Source: Lachnospiraceae bacterium (lineage in GTDB: Bacteria > Bacillota > Clostridia > Lachnospirales > Lachnospiraceae). From it: 64,000 nucleotides of DNA. This document shows, piece by piece, positions 63,147 to 64,000 of the stretch (position 1 is the stretch's first letter; each line of letters starts with the position of its first letter). A program made the position numbers and the translations under genes. Below the pieces are notes generated by a model, which saw only the letters and a program-made list of their open reading frames with translations, ran no database searches and was not told the origin of the DNA. The DNA is taken from the NCBI GenBank assembly GCA_900753305.1, contig CAADYR010000170.1, forward strand, positions 1 through 64,000. Direction: 5' to 3'.

Positions 63147-64000
63147 GCCTTTCTCTTTTTCATAGCCTGTGCAAACTGATTCATCGTTGTGTCTATCTTA
63201 TCTCTGATAAAGCTTCTTGCATCATCTTTTACCAAATAATACAAGTAGGATTCTTTCACAAAATCCATCGGCATTCCCCGTCCGACAATCTTATAATTTA
63301 CAAACCCTTGGTCTGCATATTGCTGAATCTGTTCGTTGGATATAAATGCCGGTCTGTCCTTACATTCTGCAAATTTGCGTTCTCTCGTCTTATTAGGACA
63401 GGGAAATGATGTATTGATATCATATTCCAACTGCATCCGTGACTGTTGTCTGTAATGCTCGCTCCGCTTCGGACAGCCCGGATAACAGACTTCATTGACC
63501 AGTATTTCTATTCTGTCTGCTTTATCCTGTATTGCCGATAATACTTCTTCATTATGGTTCAGGTCATAATCCAGTACAACCAGAAAATAGTCCTTGTCCA
63601 GTTCCTCTCTAAGTCCTTTTACATCTGTGATTCTCTTCGTGGTAGATGAGATCAGCTTGAAGTCCGGATAATTTCTTCGAATATAGTCCTCCAGCACAGG
63701 CTGATTCACCAATACCTGATTCATCCCATTATCAGCCAGCTTCATGATCAGATTACAATAGGTATCATACACATGTTTCTCCTCCAACAGGGAGTTGGTC
63801 CACGTAAATCGCACAGGGATTCCTCTGCTGTTATATACCTTGAGGATAGCAGCAATGTCATCCTTTCCGGTAATTCCAAATACTGCCCTTCCTCCATTCC
63901 ATATAGCTCCCGGAAAAGTACCATAAACAGAACCAATGCAGTACCCTTCCCTGAAGCAGTCAGGATAATCCTTCATCAGATTCATTAATACCTGATTGAG
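63143..64000 (-). CDS. U32-like TIM-barrel protein, upstream member (5' end outside window)
   Basis: At least 286 residues; the frame stays open to the window edge. The first visible residues (LNQVLMNLMKDYPDCFREG) align with residues 19 onward of the paralogue (LNMFFVGLQSLHPEYFREG), so roughly 20 codons lie outside and the ATG at 63985 is internal. Four Cys residues (CYPGC, FPCPN, FAECK) lie in the C-terminal half, like the cluster ligands of UbiU-type U32 proteins. Conserved blocks with its partner: YCNLIMKLADNGMNQVLV, EILVN, YKIVGR. Function unknown. Confidence 0.7.
   Translation of the reverse strand, partial: LNQVLMNLMKDYPDCFREGYCIGSVYGTFPGAIWNGGRAVFGITGKDDIAAILKVYNSRGIPVRFTWTNSLLEEKHVYDTYCNLIMKLADNGMNQVLVNQPVLEDYIRRNYPDFKLISSTTKRITDVKGLREELDKDYFLVVLDYDLNHNEEVLSAIQDKADRIEILVNEVCYPGCPKRSEHYRQQSRMQLEYDINTSFPCPNKTRERKFAECKDRPAFISNEQIQQYADQGFVNYKIVGRGMPMDFVKESYLYYLVKDDARSFIRDKIDTTMNQFAQAMKKRKA

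Overview
The window looks like a chromosomal segment of a spore-forming, low-GC Gram-positive anaerobe of the Lachnospiraceae (Clostridia). This rests on gene order (rimP-nusA-rnpM-L7Ae-infB-rbfA-nrnA-truB-ribF, rpsO/pnp, the eight-gene spoIIIA operon, and the xseAB-ispA-dxs-tlyA-nadK-argR-recN string) and on the style of the polysaccharide genes (GH94 phosphorylases, CUT1 sugar ABC systems without their own ATPase, AraC/PucR regulators). The genus cannot be fixed from sequence alone. No rRNA, tRNA, CRISPR array, phage or transposase gene was seen.

Layout. Positions 1-4.3 kb: YitT membrane protein, isochorismatase-like hydrolase, Eis-like acetyltransferase and the sporulation protease SpoIVB. 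4.4-5.7 kb: one plus-strand gene for a degenerate GGDEF-EAL protein. 5.8-17.7 kb: a minus-strand housekeeping run from prfC to recN (translation, DNA repair, isoprenoids, NAD kinase, arginine repressor). 17.8-22.8 kb: spoIIIAA-AH with a sigma-E-like promoter. 22.9-35.8 kb: pnp, rpsO, an NlpC/P60 wall hydrolase and the complete rimP-nusA-infB operon, with structured leaders ahead of pnp, rpsO and rimP.

36-46.4 kb is accessory. It holds a secreted GH43 enzyme with a C-terminal dockerin followed directly by a small membrane-anchored cohesin protein, a broken GH78 alpha-L-rhamnosidase gene, a PucR regulator, an unrecognised 52-residue protein, and a divergent LysR / YczE-like membrane protein pair. 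46.4-61.1 kb is a beta-glucan (most likely beta-1,3-glucan, laminarin-type) utilisation locus. A lipoprotein GH16 glucanase with four CBM4-like modules would cut the polymer outside, a CUT1 ABC importer would bring in oligosaccharides, and two intracellular phosphorylases (GH94, about 800 aa; GH161/GH149-like, about 900 aa) plus a cytoplasmic GH43 would process them. An AraC-type regulator lies in the middle.

The strongest new observation is regulatory. Three promoters of this locus (ABC operon, GH16 gene, 899-residue phosphorylase gene) share two 20-bp direct repeats (consensus GGTCATGAATCTGATATTTA), stacked head to tail and ending 17-18 bp before the -10 box, where the -35 should be. A further half-site sits between the -35 and -10 boxes of the AraC gene's own promoter. 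A second unusual item is a long foldback (MITE-like) element flanked by 15-bp direct repeats between the GH16 and GH94 genes. At the right end an AraC regulator with a cupin domain converges on two overlapping paralogous U32-like genes; the upstream one runs off the window.
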